Source of the DNA: Chloroflexi bacterium CSP1-4
Lineage (GTDB): Bacteria > Chloroflexota > Limnocylindria > Limnocylindrales > CSP1-4
DNA length: 32,728 bases
Reading direction: 5' to 3'
NCBI GenBank assembly: GCA_001443375.1
Contig: LDXM01000029.1
Coordinates: 1-32,728 of the forward strand
This document shows positions 31,495 through 32,728 of the stretch, piece by piece (positions within the stretch are counted from its first letter, which is position 1; each line of letters starts with the position of its first letter). A model generated the notes under the pieces. That model did not search any database. It was not told where the DNA came from and saw only the letters and a list, made by a program, of their open reading frames with translations. The translations under genes were made by a program, and so were the position numbers.

Positions 31495-32728
31495 ATGTCC
31501 TTCGATCGACTCGGGCTCGCGCCCGAGCTCCTCCGCGCCGTCGCCGACCAGGGCTACAGCGAGCCCACCCCGGTCCAGAGCGAGGCCATCCCGCTCGTCC
31601 TCGCCGGCCGCGACCTGCTCGCCGGCGCCCAGACCGGCACCGGCAAGACGGCCGCCTTCGTGCTACCCATGCTGCAGCGCCTGCACGCCTCCCGCGACCG
31701 CTACCCCGGTCGCTCGCCCATCCGCGCGCTCGTGCTCGCCCCGACGCGCGAGCTCGCGCTCCAGGTCGAGGAGAGCGTGCGCACCTACGGCGCCGCGCGT
31801 CCCGTCCGCTCCACGACCATCTATGGCGGTGTGGGCTTCGATCCCCAGGTCCGCTGGCTGCGCGCCGGCCCCGAGATCGTGGTGGCCACACCGGGTCGGC
31901 TGCTCGACCACGTCGCGCAGCGCACCATCGACCTCGGGCGGGTGGAGATCCTCGTCCTCGACGAAGCCGACCGCATGCTCGACATGGGCTTCATCCGCGA
32001 CATCCGCCGCATCCTCGCGCTGCTCCCCGCGCGCCGCCAGAACCTCCTCTTCTCGGCCACCTTCTCGGACGAGATCCGGAACCTGGCAGCCGGCATCCTG
32101 GCCGATCCGGCCTACGTCCAGATCGCCCGCCGCAACACCGCCCCCGAGCTGGTCAGCCAGCTCGTCGTTCCCGTCGACCGCGAGCGCAAGCGCGAGCTGC
32201 TCAGCCACCTCGTGCGCAGCGGCCGGATCGGGCAGGCGCTCGTCTTCACCCGCACCAAGCACGGCGCCAACCGGCTCGCCGAGCAACTCGCGAAGGACGG
32301 CATCGCCGTCGCCGCGATCCACGGCAACAAGAGCCAGCCGCAGCGCGTCCGCGCCCTGGCCGACCTCAAGGCGGGCAGGGTCGCCGTGCTGGTGGCGACC
32401 GACATCGCCGCCCGGGGCATCGACATCGACGCGCTGCCGCACGTGGTGAACTTCGAGCTGCCCATGGTCACCGAGGACTACGTCCACCGCATCGGCCGCA
32501 CCGGCCGCGCGGGCACCGATGGTCAGGCCATCTCCCTCGTCTGCGTGGACGAGGCCAGGCTCCTGCGGGACATCGAGCGACTCTTGGGCCGCCCCATTCC
32601 CACGGAGACCGTGGCCGGCTTCGAGCCGGACCGGACGATCCGCCCCCAGCCCATCCGTCTGCGCACCGCCCCCGGGCGACCGACGCCGGCTCACCGGGGC
32701 GCGGCGCCGCACCACCCGGCTCGCCTGC
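31495..32728 (+). CDS. DEAD-box ATP-dependent RNA helicase, RhlE-like (3' end cut)
   Basis: 411 codons to the window edge, covering the whole helicase core. Motifs in order: Q motif [29 protein letters not shown], Ia PTRELALQ, Ib [53 protein letters not shown] and [12 protein letters not shown]. The MLDMGF after DEAD and the basic, proline-rich start of the tail fit the RhlE group. It would unwind structured RNA in ribosome assembly or mRNA decay. The ATG at 31495 follows AGGAG by about ten bases. The C-terminal tail runs off the edge, so total length is unknown. Confidence 0.92.
   Translation, partial: MSFDRLGLAPELLRAVADQGYSEPTPVQSEAIPLVLAGRDLLAGAQTGTGKTAAFVLPMLQRLHASRDRYPGRSPIRALVLAPTRELALQVEESVRTYGAARPVRSTTIYGGVGFDPQVRWLRAGPEIVVATPGRLLDHVAQRTIDLGRVEILVLDEADRMLDMGFIRDIRRILALLPARRQNLLFSATFSDEIRNLAAGILADPAYVQIARRNTAPELVSQLVVPVDRERKRELLSHLVRSGRIGQALVFTRTKHGANRLAEQLAKDGIAVAAIHGNKSQPQRVRALADLKAGRVAVLVATDIAARGIDIDALPHVVNFELPMVTEDYVHRIGRTGRAGTDGQAISLVCVDEARLLRDIERLLGRPIPTETVAGFEPDRTIRPQPIRLRTAPGRPTPAHRGAAPHHPARL

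Noticed and set aside
1-32728. CRISPR array, insertion sequence or rRNA
   Set aside because: No regularly spaced repeats, transposase or rRNA signatures were seen on either strand.

Overview
The window is high-GC bacterial chromosome. Several traits point to Chloroflexota (a Limnocylindria-like lineage), with Actinobacteria as the main alternative: an F420-type luciferase-like oxidoreductase, a DUF2342 zinc protease, DUF4446 and DUF3024 proteins, many GTG starts, and many starts with no ribosome binding site but a -10 box 6-8 nt upstream (leaderless mRNA). This is inference; no rRNA or other taxonomic marker is present.

Region 1-5062 is an accessory island of visibly more mixed composition. 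It holds, mostly on the minus strand, a gene cut by the window edge, an AlbA_2 (Schlafen-type) protein, an AbiEi/AbiEii-like type IV toxin-antitoxin operon with a promoter and repeat operators, a GIY-YIG-like gene remnant, a two-membrane-segment gene broken by an in-frame TAG, and a DUF3024 gene. It ends in an inverted-repeat-rich stretch that cuts a tRNA-Met (CAU) gene in its anticodon loop, leaving only the 5' half (5063-5099). This looks like the end of an integrated element, though no integrase is visible.

Region 5063-11640 is core: the F420-type oxidoreductase, a polytopic membrane protein behind three repeated operator-like sites, an FtsB/DivIC-like septum protein, and the mitomycin-repair pair mrfA-mrfB (helicase and exonuclease) under a promoter with a perfect CGAAC-N4-GTTCG LexA box.

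Region 11641-17830 is a sugar or polyol cluster: a Gfo/Idh/MocA dehydrogenase, an FrcB/FrcC/FrcA-type ABC importer, a LacI repressor and, on the opposite strand, a PfkB-type kinase. A LacI-like operator with central CG lies in the leader of the first gene.

Region 17902-27284 is mainly one long minus-strand gene train with overlapping or nearly touching genes: ureohydrolase, M20 amidohydrolase, methyltransferase, CpaE/TadZ-like ATPase, glutamate racemase, DUF2342 protease, 2-hydroxyacid dehydrogenase and a divergent YchF-type GTPase. An acidic hypothetical protein faces it at the left and a small membrane protein precedes it at the right.

Region 27338-32728 carries a UvrD/RecB-type helicase-nuclease, a DUF4446 protein, a small tail-anchored-like membrane protein, and the start of a RhlE-type DEAD-box RNA helicase with a structured leader, cut by the window end.

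The most notable items are the broken tRNA-Met/attachment site with its defence-type cargo, the SOS box on mrfAB, the AbiE operators, and the triple operator array at 6200-6369.
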